This document shows positions 1 to 15,454 of a stretch of DNA of 64,000 nt, one piece after another. The DNA lies in the NCBI RefSeq assembly GCF_910589235.1, contig NC_060966.1:1860001-1924000 (forward strand). The letters are read 5' to 3'. This DNA is from Vespa crabro. Taxonomy: Eukaryota > Arthropoda > Insecta > Hymenoptera > Vespidae. The notes under the pieces are model-generated. The model saw only the letters and a list, made by a program, of their open reading frames with translations, ran no database searches and was not told where the DNA came from. Each line of letters opens with the position of its first letter. The stretch's first letter is position 1. The translations under genes were made by a program, and so were the position numbers.

Positions 1-136
1 TACTATTATTAACATTATTATCGGTTTTATCGTTATTATTGCTATTATTATTTTTGTTATTAACGTTTTAATCATAATTAATTTTATTTTTTACCGTTAT
101 TATCGTTATTATCGTTGTTATTTTTATTATTATTAT

Positions 137-187
137 CTTGAATAACGTTAACATCAGTGTCATCTACATTATTCTTATTTATATTAT
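137..187 (+). repeat. Conserved 50-bp satellite block (instance 1)
   Basis: A block beginning CTTGAATAACGTTAACATC and continuing through GTCATCTACATTATTC to CTTATTTATA. It breaks the 9-bp rhythm and recurs, with few changes, at 1,822, 19,350, 35,443, 37,182 and 63,874. It contains the palindrome AACGTT/GTTAAC. It works as a landmark of the higher-order unit; no function is shown. Confidence 0.8.
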
Positions 188-619
188 TGATTTTATCGTT
201 AATATCGTTATTATTATTATTATTGTTATCGCTATTACCGATATTATTATAATAGTTATTATCGTTATTATCGTTAATATTGGTATTGTCCTTATTATTT
301 TTATTTTTTATTATCGTTATTACTGTTATTATCATTATTAATGTTATTATAGTTATCGTTATCACCGTTATTATCCATAACTTTGTTATTATTATTATTA
401 TTATTAATGATATCATCGCTGTTATCGTTATTATTGTTATTATTATTATCGTTAATATCGTTAATATTGTTATTTTTATTACGGTCAATATCGTTATTTT
501 GGTATTATTATTTTAATTTTATCGTTATGATTATTATTGTTGTTTTAATCGTTATTATTGTTACTATTATTATCGTTATTATCTTTAATATCGTTATTAG
601 CATTAATATCGCAAATTTG

Positions 620-621
<2 letters not shown>

Positions 622-659
<38 letters not shown>
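622..659 (+). repeat. Pure (TTA)n tract
   Basis: About a dozen uninterrupted TTA units follow GCAAATTTGTTG. The same tract, a few bases longer, lies in the duplicated copy at about 35,931-35,970. This accounts for the +3 change of offset between the two 8-kb copies. Confidence 0.8.
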
Positions 660-1821
660 CGATATTATCGTTATTATCGTTATTAATATTATCCTTAAAA
701 TCGTTTTTAACGATATTATTGATATTACTGTTATTATCACTATTATTATTATTGCTATTATCGTTAATATTGTTATTATTCTTAATATTATTAATACTTC
801 TTCTATTATTAACATTATAATCGTTAATATTTTTATCGTTATTAACATTACTACTGTTATCGTTATTATCGTTATTGTTGTTAATAATATAATTATTTTT
901 ATAATCGTTATTTCCTTTATTATCGTTATTATCGATATTATTTTTATTATTATTATTATTATTATCGATATTATCGTTACTATCGCTATTAAGGAAATCA
1001 TTTTTATTATTATTATCTTTATTATCCTTATCATTATTATTATTATTATCGTTTTTATATTAATTATCGTTTTATAAATATTATCATTATCATTAATACT
1101 GAGATTATTAATATTGATATTATCGTTTTTAATATTATTGTTATTATCGTTACCATCGTTATTAACGTTATTATTTTTTTATTATTACCTTTATTATCGT
1201 CATTATTGTTACTATTATTATAATTGTCCTTATTATCTTTATTTACGTTATTATCGTTATTATTATTATCGTTATTATCGTTATTATCGCTATTACCATT
1301 AATATCGTTATTATCTTTATTATTAGTAATAATATTATCGCTATTATTGTTATTATCATCATTATTATTATTGATATTATCATTATTATCGATATTATTG
1401 CTATTATTATTATTATTATTACCGATATTAACAATAATAATATTATTATTATTATTGATATTATCATTATTATCCTAATTTCTATTATCATAAACAGAGT
1501 TATTATCGTCATTATCGTTATTATTATTATCGTAAATATCGTTAATATCGTTATTAACATTACTATTAATATTGTTATTATCATTATTATTGTTATTAAT
1601 TTTATTAAAATTATTATCGTTATTAGCTTTATTATCGTTATTGTCGTTATTATTTTTATTATTATTATTATTACTACCGTTATTATCGTTAATAATGCTA
1701 TTTTTATTACCGTTATAATCGTAATTATAGTTGTTATTATTAATGTTATCATCGTTATTATTGTTCTTACCGTTATTATTATTACTTTCATTCGTATCGT
1801 TATTATTGTTATTATTATTAT

Positions 1822-1872
1822 CTTGATTAACGTTAACATCAAAGTCATCTACCTTATTCTTATTATATTATC
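1822..1872 (+). repeat. Conserved 50-bp satellite block (instance 2)
   Basis: Starts CTTGATTAACGTTAACATC, then AAAGTCATCTACC. Its downstream context (TATCGATATTATTATGATCG about 90 bases on) is shared with the copies at 37,182 and 63,874. It therefore belongs to a different sub-unit from the instance at 137. Confidence 0.8.
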
Positions 1873-2589
1873 GGTTTTATCAATAATATCGTTATTATTA
1901 TTATTACTGTTATCGCTATTATCGATATTATTATGATCGTTATAATCTTTGTTATCTTCATTATTTTTATTGTTGATATTATTATAATCGATATTATCAT
2001 TAATATTGTTATTATTATAATCGATATTATCGTTCGTATCATTAATATTATTATTATGGCTATTATCGTTATTATCTTTAGTACCGTAATTATCGTTATT
2101 ATAGTTATAAAATTATTATTATTATCGATATAATCGTTAATATTGTGGTTATTATAATCGTAATAATCGTTATTATCGCTAATATTGTTATTGTTATTAT
2201 CTTCATTATCCTTATAATTATTATCTGTATTATCGTTATTATCGTTATTTTTATTATTATTCTTGCGTTATTATCGTTAATATTATAATCGTTAATATAA
2301 TATTCGTTAATAATCGTATTAATATATTATCGTCAATAACGTTATTATTATAATTAATAATATTAATGGTACTATTGTTGTTATTATCGTTATTACCGTT
2401 ATTATTATTATTATTTTTTCGTTATTATAGTTATTATCGTTATTTTCGTTATTATCATTATTAGCGTTATTGTCGTTATTATTGTTATTATCGTAATTAT
2501 CGGTATTATCGTTAATATCGTTAATATATTTATAATAATTACTGTTATTATCGTTATTACCACAATTATCGTTATTATTATTATTAATA

Positions 2590-2918
2590 CTGTCATTTTT
2601 ATCGTTAAAATTAACATTGTTTTTACCTTTATTATCGTCATTATCGTTATTATTACTACTATCAATATCGTTATTATCCTTATTAATGTTACTATAATTA
2701 TTATTAACGTTATTATAGTTATTATCGTTATTATCGTTATTACTATTGTTTTTACCGTGTTTATCGTAATTATTAATTTTGTTATCATGGATATTATCGT
2801 TATTATCGTTATAATCTTTAATAATGCTTATATAATTACAATTATTATCAATATTATCGATATTATCGTTATTATTAGTACCATTATAATTGTTATTATT
2901 GTTATTATTATTGAAATA

Positions 2919-2949
<31 letters not shown>
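2590..2949 (+). repeat. 360-bp satellite segment present only in copy 1 of the 8-kb repeat
   Basis: The two 8-kb copies are in step up to about 2,589 (37,949) and again from about 2,950. Copy 2 lacks the roughly 360 bases between. The join in copy 2 lies in AATACTATTAATATT near 37,947. The length is 40 units of 9 bp, as expected for loss by misalignment between satellite units. Confidence 0.75.
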
Positions 2950-2953
<4 letters not shown>

Positions 2954-5900
2954 TAATATTATTATTATTATTTTCGTTATTATTTTCGTTATTATATAAA
3001 TTATCGTTCTTATATAATTATTATTATCGTTAATACTGTTAATATTAATATCGATATTATCGTTATTGTCATTATGAATATTAATGTTATTAACGTTGTT
3101 ATTGTTAATATTGTTATTTTCTTTAATATTATTATCGTTACTATCGTTATTATCGTTATTAACGTTATTATTTTTTTTTATTATCTTTATTATTGTTATT
3201 ATTTTTAATTTCAATATCGTTAAGATCGTTATTATTGTTATAATTGCTATTATTATTATTATTATAATCATCATTATCATTATTATTGTTACTATCGATA
3301 TTATTATTATTATTATTATCGTTATTTTCATTGTTATGATTATCGATGTTATCGTTATGATCATTATTATTTTAATTTTTATTATTATTATTATCGATAT
3401 TATCGTAAATATTGTTAATATTATATTCGATATTATCGTTATTATTGTTATTATTATTATCGTTAAAATCGTTTAAACGTTATTATTGTTCTTCCTGTTA
3501 TTATTACTACTATTATTATCCTTATTATCGTTATTATAGTTATTATTCTTAATATTGTTATTTATGCTTTTATTATTATCGTTATTATCTTATTATCGCT
3601 ATTAATGTTATTATTGTTAATATTATTATCGTTATTATCATTATTTTCGTATTTATCGTTATTATTGTTAATGTTATTATCGTTATTAACGTTAATATCA
3701 TTGATATATTTATTTTTACTATTATTATTATCGTTATTGTCGTTATTATCGTTAGTATCATTATTAATATTATCGTTACTATCGTTATTATTATAATCGT
3801 TATTATCGTTATTATCGTTTTTATAATTATTATTTATTTTCTCTTTATAATTGTTATTATCACTTATATGATTATTATTATTATAATTTATATCGTTGTT
3901 ATCGTTGATATCGTTATTATCGTTATTATTATTATTATCGTTATTATTGTTATTATCATTATTATTGTTATTATTATAATTATTATTAGCAATATTATCG
4001 TTATTATTGTTATTATTATTATCTTTATTATCGTATTTATCGTATTTAGCGTTATTATCAATATCAATATTGTAGTTATTATCGTTGATATCGTTCTTAT
4101 CTTTATTATTGTTATTATTGTCGTTATTTCTACTAATATTATCATTATTAACTCTTATTATCGATATTATTATTGTCGTTATGAACGTAATTATCGTTAT
4201 TATCTTTATTATCGATATTATCGTTATTATTATTATTAAGCTTATTATTACTATTATCGTTATTATTTTTATTATCGTTATTATCGTCATATTTGTTATA
4301 GTTGTTATTATTATTGATATTGTTATCGTTATTTTCGTTATTATTATTATCGATATTATCTTCATTATCGTTATTATTATTAACGTTATTATTGTTATTA
4401 TCTTTATTATTGTTATTAACATTATAATTTTTTACGTTATTACCATCATAATTGCAATTATGATTGTCGTTATTATTGGTATTATAAATAATCTAAATAA
4501 TATAAATAAGTTTTTATTGTTATTTTTAATATCGTTGTCATAGTCATCATCTCTCCTTTCGTTTTTATTATTATTATCATTAATATTATTATTATTGTTG
4601 TTATCGTTCCAAATGTTATTAATATTTGGTTTTTATGGTTATTATTGTTTTTCTATTATCTTTATTATTCTTATAATTGCTATTATTAATATAATTATTA
4701 TCGTTGTTAAAATTTTTATCTTTATTATCGTTATTATTATTGTCATTATACTCGTTTTTATCGTTATTATTGTTATTACTGTTATTATTACTACTATGAT
4801 TATCCTCTTTATCGTAATTATAGATATTATTCTTAATATTATTATTGTTACTTCTATTATTATCGTTAATATCTTTTCTATAGTTATTATTATTATCTAT
4901 ATTATCGTAAATATTTTAATTATTATAATCGATATTATCGTTAATATCGTCGTTATTACTAACGCAATTATCGTTATTACCGTCATTATCGTTATTATCG
5001 TTATTATCATTATTATAATTATCGATAATATCTTCATTATCTTTATTATGGTTATTATCTTTATTATCGTTAATATTGTTAGTAACGCTATTATCTTTAT
5101 TATTATTATTATTATAAATACTATTAATATCGTTATATTCGTTATTATTGTTATTATCGTTATTATTATTATTATTACTATTGTTGTTATTATCGTTAAT
5201 ATTATAATTGTTATTATCGTAATTATCTTTATTAATATTATTAATGTTGTCGTAATTATCGTTAATATTATTATCGTTATAATCTGTATTATCATTATTA
5301 TTGTTGTTATTAATATTATTATTTCGTTATTAAAGTTATTATTATAGTCGTTGTTATCGTTATTATCGTTATTATATTTATTATTACTATTATTATTATC
5401 GAAATTATTCGTAATATTTTTATTGTTTTTAACGATTTTTTTATTATTTTTTTTATTATTATTTTCTTTATTATCTTCATTATCCTTATTAGTGTTATTA
5501 TTTGTAATCTTATTATCGTTATTAAACTACTATCGTTATTACCATTATCGTTATTATCTTTATTACCATTATTACTACCGTCGTTATCATTAATATTAAA
5601 TTCGTTTTTCTCAATATTATCGATATTATCTTTATTATTATTATTACAATTATTATTATTATTAACGATATTATTGTTATTATCGTTATTATTATGACCG
5701 TTATTATCGTTATTAACGTTATTATTTTTATTAATTTTATCTTTATTATCGTTAATATTTTCACTCTTAATATCGTTATTATCGTTATTATAATTATTAT
5801 CGCTATAATCGTAATTATTGTTACTATTATTATCGTTATTACCGTTAATATCGTTATAACCGTTATTATTCTTATTATTATTATCTTTTCTAACGTTAGT

Positions 5901-8900
5901 ATCCTAATCATAATTATTGCTATTATCGTTATTATCGTTAATTTTATTATCGTTATTATCGTAATTATCGTTGATATCATTATTATTATTAATATTATTA
6001 TCGTCATTATCATCATAATTATCTTCGATATTTTCTTTATTACGTTCATTATTGTTATTAATATTAATATTAATATTATCGTTTTTATCGTTATCATTGA
6101 TATTATTATTTAATTATTTACGTAAATATCATTATTAATTTTATTAATATTATCGCTGGTATTGTTAATTTCGTTGTTTTCGTTATTATCGTTATTATTA
6201 TCATCGTCATCATCGTTAATATTATTATCTTTATAAAAGTCATTATCGTTAATATTGTTAATATTGATATTTTTATTATTATTATTATCGTCAATATCAT
6301 CATAATAAATTCGTTTTTATCGTTATAATTGTTATTATTAACAATATTATCGTTAATATAGTTATTATTGATATAGTTATTACAGTTATTATGGTTATTA
6401 TTGTTATAATTGTTATTATTACAGTTATAATTATTGTTATTATCCTTATTATCGTTATTATTATTATTATTATTATTAGTGACGTTATTATCTTAATTAT
6501 CGTTATAATCGTTATTATCGGTATTATCGTTAATATCGTTATTATCTTTTATTATTATTGTTATTATTATTTATATTATTATCGTTCTTATGATTATAAT
6601 CATCTTAATCATTAATATAGTTATTATTATTATAGATAGTATCTTTAATATCGTTAATATCTATATTATTATTATTATATTATTGTTATTAACGATCATA
6701 TCGTTATTGTCATTATTATCGTTATTATCGTTATTGTCGTTTTTATCTATATTATTGTTATTATTGTTATTATTATTATCGTTATTATAGATAATATCGT
6801 TTTTATCGGATTTGTTGATATTACTATTAACGTTATTATCTTTACTATCATTATTATTATTATCGTAATTATTGTCATTATCGTTATTATTATTATTATT
6901 ATTATTATTAATATAGTTAATATCGTTATTATTGTAATTAGTATTATCGATTTTATCCTCATTTTCATTATTATCGTTATTATTGTTATTATTAATATTG
7001 TTATCAGCATAACAATTATTGCACGTTACTATCATTATTATCGTCATTATTATTGTAATTATTATTGTTATCATCGTTGCTTTTATTATCGATATTATTG
7101 TTAACATCGTCATTACGATTATTATAATTGTCGTTTTTAACGTTAGAATCGATATTATTGTAATTATTATTATCGTTATTATCCTTATTATCTTTATTGT
7201 TCTTTCTATTATTATCGTTATTATCTTTATTATTATTTTTATTTATATTAATATTCTTGTTATTATGATCATTATCCATATTATGGTTATCATCGTTATT
7301 ATAAATATTATAATCGTTCTTATCCAAATTATCGTTGTTACGTTTTTTATTGTTACTTTTATTATTGTTATTATCGTTATTTTCGTTTTTATTGTTACGT
7401 TTATTATAGTTATTATCATTAATATCGTTATTATCGTTATTGTAATTATTATTATCGTCGTTATTATTATAAATGTTATTACTGCTATTATCGTTATTAT
7501 CGTTATTATTATTTTTACTATTATCGTTATTATCGTTATTATTATTACTACAATTATCTTTATTATCGTAATTATTGTTATTATTAATATTGTCATTATC
7601 ATAACTATTATTATGCGATATTATCATTATTAATGTTATTATTATTACCATTATTATCGTCATTACCGTTATTATTATTATTACTTTTCTTATTATCGTT
7701 ATTTTTATTATCTATATTATTGTTATCATTGTTATAATGATTATTGTAATTGTCGTTTTAAACGTTATTATTGTTAATATTTATACTACTATTACCCAAA
7801 TTATCGTTATTATCGTTCATATTATTATTGTTACAAACGTTATTATCCTTAGTATTGTTGTTATTATTATTACCGTCCTTATCTTTATAATCCTCATTAT
7901 CGTAATATTAATATTACTATTATCGTTATTAACGTAATTATCGTTATTATTGTTAATATTTTTATCGTTATTATCGTTATTATCGTTATTATCGTTTTAA
8001 TGTTATTATCATTATCGTTAATATCGTTACTATCGTTATTAACTTTATTAATATCATCGTCATTATCGTTATTATTATTATCGTTATTATCGTCATTATC
8101 GTTATTATTGTAACTACTATATTTTTATTATTACTAATTTCGTTATTGTCATCATTATTATTATCCTTATTAACGTTATTATCGTTATTATTGAAATTAT
8201 TATTTTTATTATTATCGATATTATCGCTATTATACTTATTGTTATTACCGTTTGTATTGTTATTCTCCTTATTACCTATTATTATTACCGTTATGAATGT
8301 TAATATCGTTGTTATCTTTATTATTATTATTATTGTTATCGTAAATATTGTTATTATCGTTATTAGTATTACTACTATTAGCGTTATTATCGCTATTGTC
8401 GCTATTATCGCTATTATCGTTATTAATATTATTATTATCTACTTTATTTTTTAATATTGTTATTATTATTATGGATATTATCGTTATTATCGTTATTATT
8501 GTAATTAATATTTTTATTTCTATTATCGTTATTATCGTTATTATTATTTTTGTTATTATTAATATCGTCGATATTATCGTTATTATTATTATTAATATTA
8601 CCGTTATTATCATTATTATTATAGTAATTTTTTTCGTTATAATCGGTATTTTTGTTTTTATTATTATTATTATTATCGAAATTATCATTGATATTGTTTT
8701 TATTTTTTTCTATATTATCGTCATTATCATTATTATCGTAGTTATCGTGATTATTGTAACTCTTATTATTGTTACAATCTTTAATATCCGTATTATCGTT
8801 ATTACTATTAATACTATTACCGTTATTATCGTAATTATCCTTATTATTGTAATTATTATTATTATTAATATCGTTATTACCATTATTATTGTTATTATTA

Positions 8901-11325
8901 TAATCGATATAGTTATTAGTGATATCATTAATACTATTATTATCCTTAATATCGGTATTATCAATTTTATTATTATTACTATTGTGGATATTATTTTTAA
9001 TATTGTTATAGTCATAATCGTTATTATGGTTATTATCGTTATTATTGTTGTCGTCATAAACTTTATTATCGTTATTATCGTAATATTCGTTATTATTTTT
9101 ATAATTATAATTAATAATATGGTTCTTATTGTTATTATCATTATTATCGATATTATTATTATTATTGTTACCGTTCATAATGTTGTTATCCTTTAATGAC
9201 ATTATTAATGTCATTATTGTTATTATTACTAATTTTATTACCGTTATTATCATTATTATTGTTATTATTATTATTATTATGATTATTATCGTTTTTATCG
9301 TCTTATTGTTATTATTATTATTATTATTATCGTTATTATCATTCTTATCGTTATTATCGTTATTATTATTACTTTTATTGTTGATGTTATCGTCATTATT
9401 GTTATTAGTGTTTTTATTACTACTCCTATTATCGTTATTATCGTTACTATCGTTATTGTTCTTATTATTATTATCGTTGTCATCGTAATAATCCTTAATT
9501 TCGATATTATTATTACTATTCATATTTACGTTGTTTTCGTTTTTATTGTTATAAATATTGTTTTTATTAACGTTATTATCGTTATTATTATGACATTAAT
9601 ATTCTTATTATTGTAATTATTGATATTATTATTATTATTATTGTTGTTAATACCATTATTATTATTTTTATCGTCAATATCGTTATTATCCTTATTATCG
9701 TCATTATTAGTATTACTATTATCGTTTTTATCGTTGTAATCGCAATTATTGTTATTACTATTATCGTTATTATCGCTTTATCAATAATATTGTTCTTATC
9801 ATTATTGTTATTACCGCTATTGCTATTATTATTATGATTATTATTAACGCTATTATCATTATTATCGTTTCGATCGTTTATGTTGTTATTTTCTATTATT
9901 ATTATAATTATTATCGTCATTATTGTTACAATCGATATTATTATCATTATTATTATCGTTATTATCGTTAATTTTATTATCGTCACTATCGTTATTGTCG
10001 TGATTATTGTCATTATTATTATTATTTTGATCGATAATATCTCCAATATTGCTATTTTTATTATCGATATTAGCGCTATTATCGTTATTATTAATATCGA
10101 TAATTTCGTTATTATCGTTATTATCATTATCATCATTACTATCGTTATTATTGTTATCATTATTACCGTTAATATCGTTGTTATCTTTATTATTATTTTT
10201 ATTATTATCGACATTGCCGTTATTTTCCTCATTATTAATATTTTTATCGACATTAACGTTATTATCGCTATTATCTTTTTCATTATTATTATTATCATTT
10301 ACGTTATGATCTTAATTATCGTTAATATTATTATTACTATTGTCGTTATTATCATTATTATAGTTTCTATCGTTGTTATTATTATTATTATTATTTAAAT
10401 AATTATTATCGTCATTAACCTTTTTATTGTTATTACTATTATCGTTATTTTCGTAATTATCGTTAATGTAGGTATAAATATCGTTATTATCGTTGTTATT
10501 GTTATTTTTATTATTATTATTATCGTTATTACCGTTAATGTTGTTATCGTTAATATATTTATTATCGTTATTTTTTTTTATTATAGTTATTAATACTACT
10601 ATTATTAATGATATCGTTAATATCGTAATTATCGTAAATATTATCATTATTATTATCGCTATAATGATTATTGCTATTGTCGTTATTATAGTTATTATTA
10701 TTATCGGTATAATCTTTATTATCGTTATTATCGTTATTATTATTATCGTTATTATCGTTTTAATAATTATTATTATTATCATCTTTATCGATATTATTAT
10801 TATCGTTATTTTCGTTACTCACATTAATATTATTATTACTCTATCGTTATTATCGTTATTATTATTATCGTTATTATCGTTATTACCATTATTATTATTA
10901 TTACTATTATCGTTATTATCGTTATAAATATTATCCTTATTATCTTTATTAATTCTGTTATTGTTATAAGTGTTAACATTACTACTATTATTAACGTTAT
11001 TATACCAATTATCTTTATTAATATTAATATTATTATTGTTATTACCGTTACTATCGTTATTATTATTACTTTTATCATTATTATTGAAATTATTATTATC
11101 CTTTTTATCATTATTATCTTTATTATTTCTTATAATAATTTTTATACATTATCGCTATTAACGAGGATATTGCTTTTATTGTTATAGATATTATCGTAAT
11201 TATCGGTTTTCTTAATATCATCGTTAATATCGATATTGCCGTTAATCTTGCTATTATTGTTATTATTACTACTTTTATTTTTGTTATTATCTTTATTTTG
11301 AATTTATTATTATTATAGTTATTAT

Positions 11326-11356
<31 letters not shown>

Positions 11357-12151
11357 GACGTCATTATAGTTATTATCGTAATTATTATTATTATTTTTAT
11401 CGTTTTTATCGTTATTATTAATATTGCTATTATCGTTATTAGCATTATTATTATTATCGTTATTATCTCTATTATTGTTATTATTATTATTATTGATATC
11501 GTTATTATGGATATTATCGTTATTGTTATTAATATTATTATTGTTATTATCGTTATTATCCTTATTATCGTTGTAATAATTATTATTATTATTATTTTTA
11601 ACTTTATTATCGTTATTATCGTTATTAACTTTATTATCATTATTACTTTTATTATTAATATCGTATTTATCGTTATTATTGTTACTATTATTATAATTAT
11701 TATTGTTAATAATATTATAATATTATTATTGTTATTATTGTTATTATCGTTATTATTTTAACGTTATTATCGTAATTACCGTTATTATTGTTATTATTAC
11801 TATTATTATCTATATTGTTATTATCGTTATTATTAATATTATTATAATCGGTATTATTTTGATTATCGTCATTATTTTTATCGTTGTTATCGTTATTATC
11901 GCTATTACTGTCTTTAGTGTTATTATTACTACTCTTATTATTTTTATTGTTGTTATTATAGATATTATTATTATTATTATCTTCATTAATGTTATTATTG
12001 TCATTATTCTTATTATTATTATAATATGGAAACATATTGTCGTTATTGTCGATATTATTATTATTAATAATGACGTTATTTTCGTATTTATTATTATCGT
12101 GAGTATCGTTATTTACTTTATTAGTGTTTTTATTGTTATTATTACTACATT

Positions 12152-12186
12152 TATTACGGTTACTTGTATGTATATTGTATATATTC
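12152..12186 (+). other. Non-satellite AT island
   Basis: The stretch around TTACTTGTATGTATATTG and the following TATATATTC departs from the TTA/TCG triplet pattern. Local TATA-like alternation resembles, but does not match, the J junction sequence. Arm polarity does not change here. Function unknown. Confidence 0.45.
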
Positions 12187-14704
12187 TTATTATTATTATT
12201 AGTTTTATTATCGTTGTTATCATTTTTATCGTTATTATCATTATTATCGATGTTATCTTTATTATTATTATTATTATTTTCGTTATTATCGTTATTATCG
12301 TTTTTATTATTATTATTATTATCGTTATGATCGTTATTATTATTTCAATCGATATTATTATTATTATTATTATTATCGTCATTATCTTTATTAATATTGA
12401 AGTTATTATTGATATTATTCTTCTTATTAATATAATTTTTATCATTATTATTATTATTAGTATTGTTATTATTATCGATTTTGTCGTTATTATTGTTGAC
12501 AGTATTATCGTTATTATCGTTAATGTGGATAGTATCGTTCTTATTATTTTTATTATCATTATTTTTATAACTATCGTTTTACCGTTATTAATGTTATTAA
12601 TAATATTGTTATTATCGTTTTTATCGTTATTATTATTATTATTATTAATATTATCTTTATTATCGTTATTATCATTAATATTTTTATTATTGTTATTATT
12701 AACATCGTTCTTAAAGTTACCTTCCTTATTATCGTTATAATAATCATTATTATAATGGTTATTTTCGTTATTAATGTTATTATTAATATCGTTATTATCG
12801 TAATTATCATTATTATATTTATTATTGTTTCTATTATTATCAATATTATCGTTATTATTGTTATTACAATCGTTATTAACGTCATAACTGGTAATATAAT
12901 TATTATTGTTATTATTCTTATTATTATTATAATTATAATCTTAATTATCGTTATCATCATTATTATCGATATTATCATAAATATTATTAACGTTATTATC
13001 TTTCTTATCTATATTATTATTATCGGTTTTATAGTATTTATCGTTATTATTGTAATTATTAATGTCGTTATTATCGTTATTATAGTAATTTCTTTAATTA
13101 TTATTATCGTTATAACCATTGTTATCGTTATTATCTTTATTATTATTATTATTATTATCGTTAATATCATAAATATCGTTATTAACGTTAAAATTATTAT
13201 TATTATTATCGTTATTACCGTTATTATCGATTTTATCGTAATAATTTTTATTATTATTATCATTATTATCGTTAATAACTTTTTTATTGTTTATATTATT
13301 ATCGTTAATATTGTTATTATCGTTATTAACGTTATTATTATTATTATTATTATCGTTATTATATTTATTATTTATATTATCGTTATTATTATTAATCTTT
13401 CTACCGTTATTATTGTTAATATGGTTATTATGACTATTATTATTTTCGTTATTATCGTTATTATCTATATTATCGTTAGTAATACTAAGGTTATTATAGT
13501 AATAATGATCATTATTGCTATTATTATTATAGTTATAAAAGATTTATTCGTTATTATCGTGATAATTGTTATTATAATTATCTTTATTATCGTTATAATA
13601 GTTATTATTATTATCGATATTATTGTTACTATCGTTTTTATCTTTTCGTTATTATCATTATTATCGTTATTGTTGTTCATACTATTACTGTTATTACCCT
13701 TAATATCGTTATTGCTGTTATTATTATTATCGCTATTATTGTTTTTATTATTATCGTCATTATCGTTTAATTCTTTATTAACTTTATTATCGTTATTATC
13801 GTTATTATTGTTTTCTATTATTATTAATGTTATCGTTATTATTGTTACTATAGTCGTTAGTATCGTCACTAATAACTGTTGTTATTATTATTATTATTAT
13901 TATTAACGTTATAATCATTATGAAACTTATTATCATTATAATCGATAAAATCATTAATATGATTATCGTGATTATCTTTATTATCAATATTATTATTAAC
14001 GTTTCTGTAGTTGCTATCATTATTCTTGTAATTATTATTATTATTATTATTATTATTATCGTTATATCCATTGTTATATTTATTATCGATATTATTATTA
14101 TTTTTATTACCGTAATTATCCCAAAATTTTTTATAAAGTTAAAATTATTATTATTTTCATCGTGATTATCGTTATTATCGTTTTTACGTAATAATAATTA
14201 TTACTATAATCGTTATTATCGTAATTATTGTTATTAACAATATTATTATTATTATTAATACAATCGTCATTAGCGTTATTATTGTTATAATTGTTAGTAT
14301 TATTATCGACATTGTCGTTATTATCGTTATTATTATTATTATCATTATTATTATTATCATTATCGTTATTATCGTTATTATTGTACAAATATTATCACTA
14401 TTATCCTTATTAACGTTATTATTGTTATTAATACTATTATTAATATCGATTTTATTATTATTATTATTATTATTATTATCGTTATTATTATTATTATTGT
14501 TATTATTATTATAAATTATTATAGTTATTACCGTTTTTATCGTTATTAACTTTATTACTGATATTCCTAATATCGTTATTATCGTTATTATTGTTATCTT
14601 TGTTATTGCTATTATCTTTATTATTGTTTATATTATTATCCAAATCGTCATCCTTATTGTTATTATTCTTATTAATATTATCATTAATATCGTTATTATA
14701 ATTA

Positions 14705-15160
14705 TTATTAATATTAGCTTTATTAAAATTATAGTTATTATAGCTATTATGGTTATTACATTTATTATTATTTTTTTCCTAATTATCGCCATTATCGTTA
14801 TAATCATTATTATATTTATTATCGTTATTATTCTTACTATCTATATAATCCGAATTATTTTTATTATGGGCATTATTATTGTCGTTCTTATAATTCTTAT
14901 CATTATTATTATTATCTTTATTATCGTTATTATCGTTATTATATTTATTATTAATATTAGTTTTATTAAAATTATGGTTATTATAGCTATTATAGTTATT
15001 ACATTTATTATTATTATTTTCCTTATTATCGTCATTATCGTTATAATCATTATTATATTTATTATGGATATTATTGTTATTATCTATATGATCGGTATTA
15101 TTTTTATTATGGGTATTATTATTGTCGTTCTTATAATTCTTATCATTATTATTATTAACG
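14705..15160 (+). repeat. Tandem duplication, period 243 bp
   Basis: Two successive copies of a unit start around ATTAGCTTTATTAAAATTAT (14,713) and ATTAGTTTTATTAAAATTAT (14,956). Both contain CATTTATTATTATTTTT-like, ATAATCATTATTATATTTA and TTATTGTCGTTCTTATAATT landmarks in the same order. 243 is 27 units of 9 bp. The copies differ at several positions, so the duplication is not brand new. Confidence 0.85.
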
Positions 15161-15454
15161 TTATTATCGATATTATTGTAATTTCATATAAGTATTTTCG
15201 TTATAACCATTATTGTCGTTATTATTGATATTATTATTATTATAATTATCGATATTAACGTAATTATAGTTATTAACGTTTTAATTATTATTTTTAATTT
15301 TGAGATTATCGTTATTATCGTGTTTTTCGTAATAATTATTATTATTATTTTGAGTATTATCATTATTATTGTTATTATCGACATTATTATTATTATTCTT
15401 ACCGTTATTATCATTTTTAATTTTTATTGATATTTATATTATTTTTATGACCAT

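Larger units (their letters stand above)
1..8054 (+). repeat. T-polarity satellite arm, copy 1 of an 8-kb direct repeat
   Basis: Degenerate triplet satellite built on TTATTATCG, T-rich on the + strand. Nearly the whole segment recurs in direct orientation at 35,307-43,313. The offset starts at 35,306 and changes stepwise to 35,309, 35,360, 35,000, 35,007 and 35,259 at a few indels. Between indels the copies differ by only about one base per hundred or fewer by eye. The match ends abruptly after AACTTTATTAATAT at 8,054. The left end is cut by the window, so the unit is longer than seen here. No retroelement, promoter or credible coding sequence is visible. Confidence 0.93.
8055..15454 (+). repeat. 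T-polarity satellite, continuation of arm
   Basis: The same TTATTATCG-type satellite, without a close partner that I could recognise in the 33-48 kb arm. It holds a 243-bp tandem duplication (14,705-15,160) and an unusual island near 12,150. No gene or retroelement is seen in these 7.4 kb. The reading frames spanning it are I/V/L/N/D-only by-products of the repeat. Confidence 0.88.

Noticed and set aside
1..8054. 8-kb direct repeats as LTRs or as ends of a giant transposon
   Set aside because: The repeats are satellite throughout, with no TG...CA ends, primer-binding site, or integrase or protease between them. The left end lies outside the window. Segmental duplication explains them.
8444..9523. 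Asn/Asp-rich (NNDNN) frames resembling prion-like or poly-Asn proteins
   Set aside because: They are readings of AATAATAACGAT in another phase of the same satellite, overlap I/T frames on the same DNA, and are unrelated to any fixed gene start.
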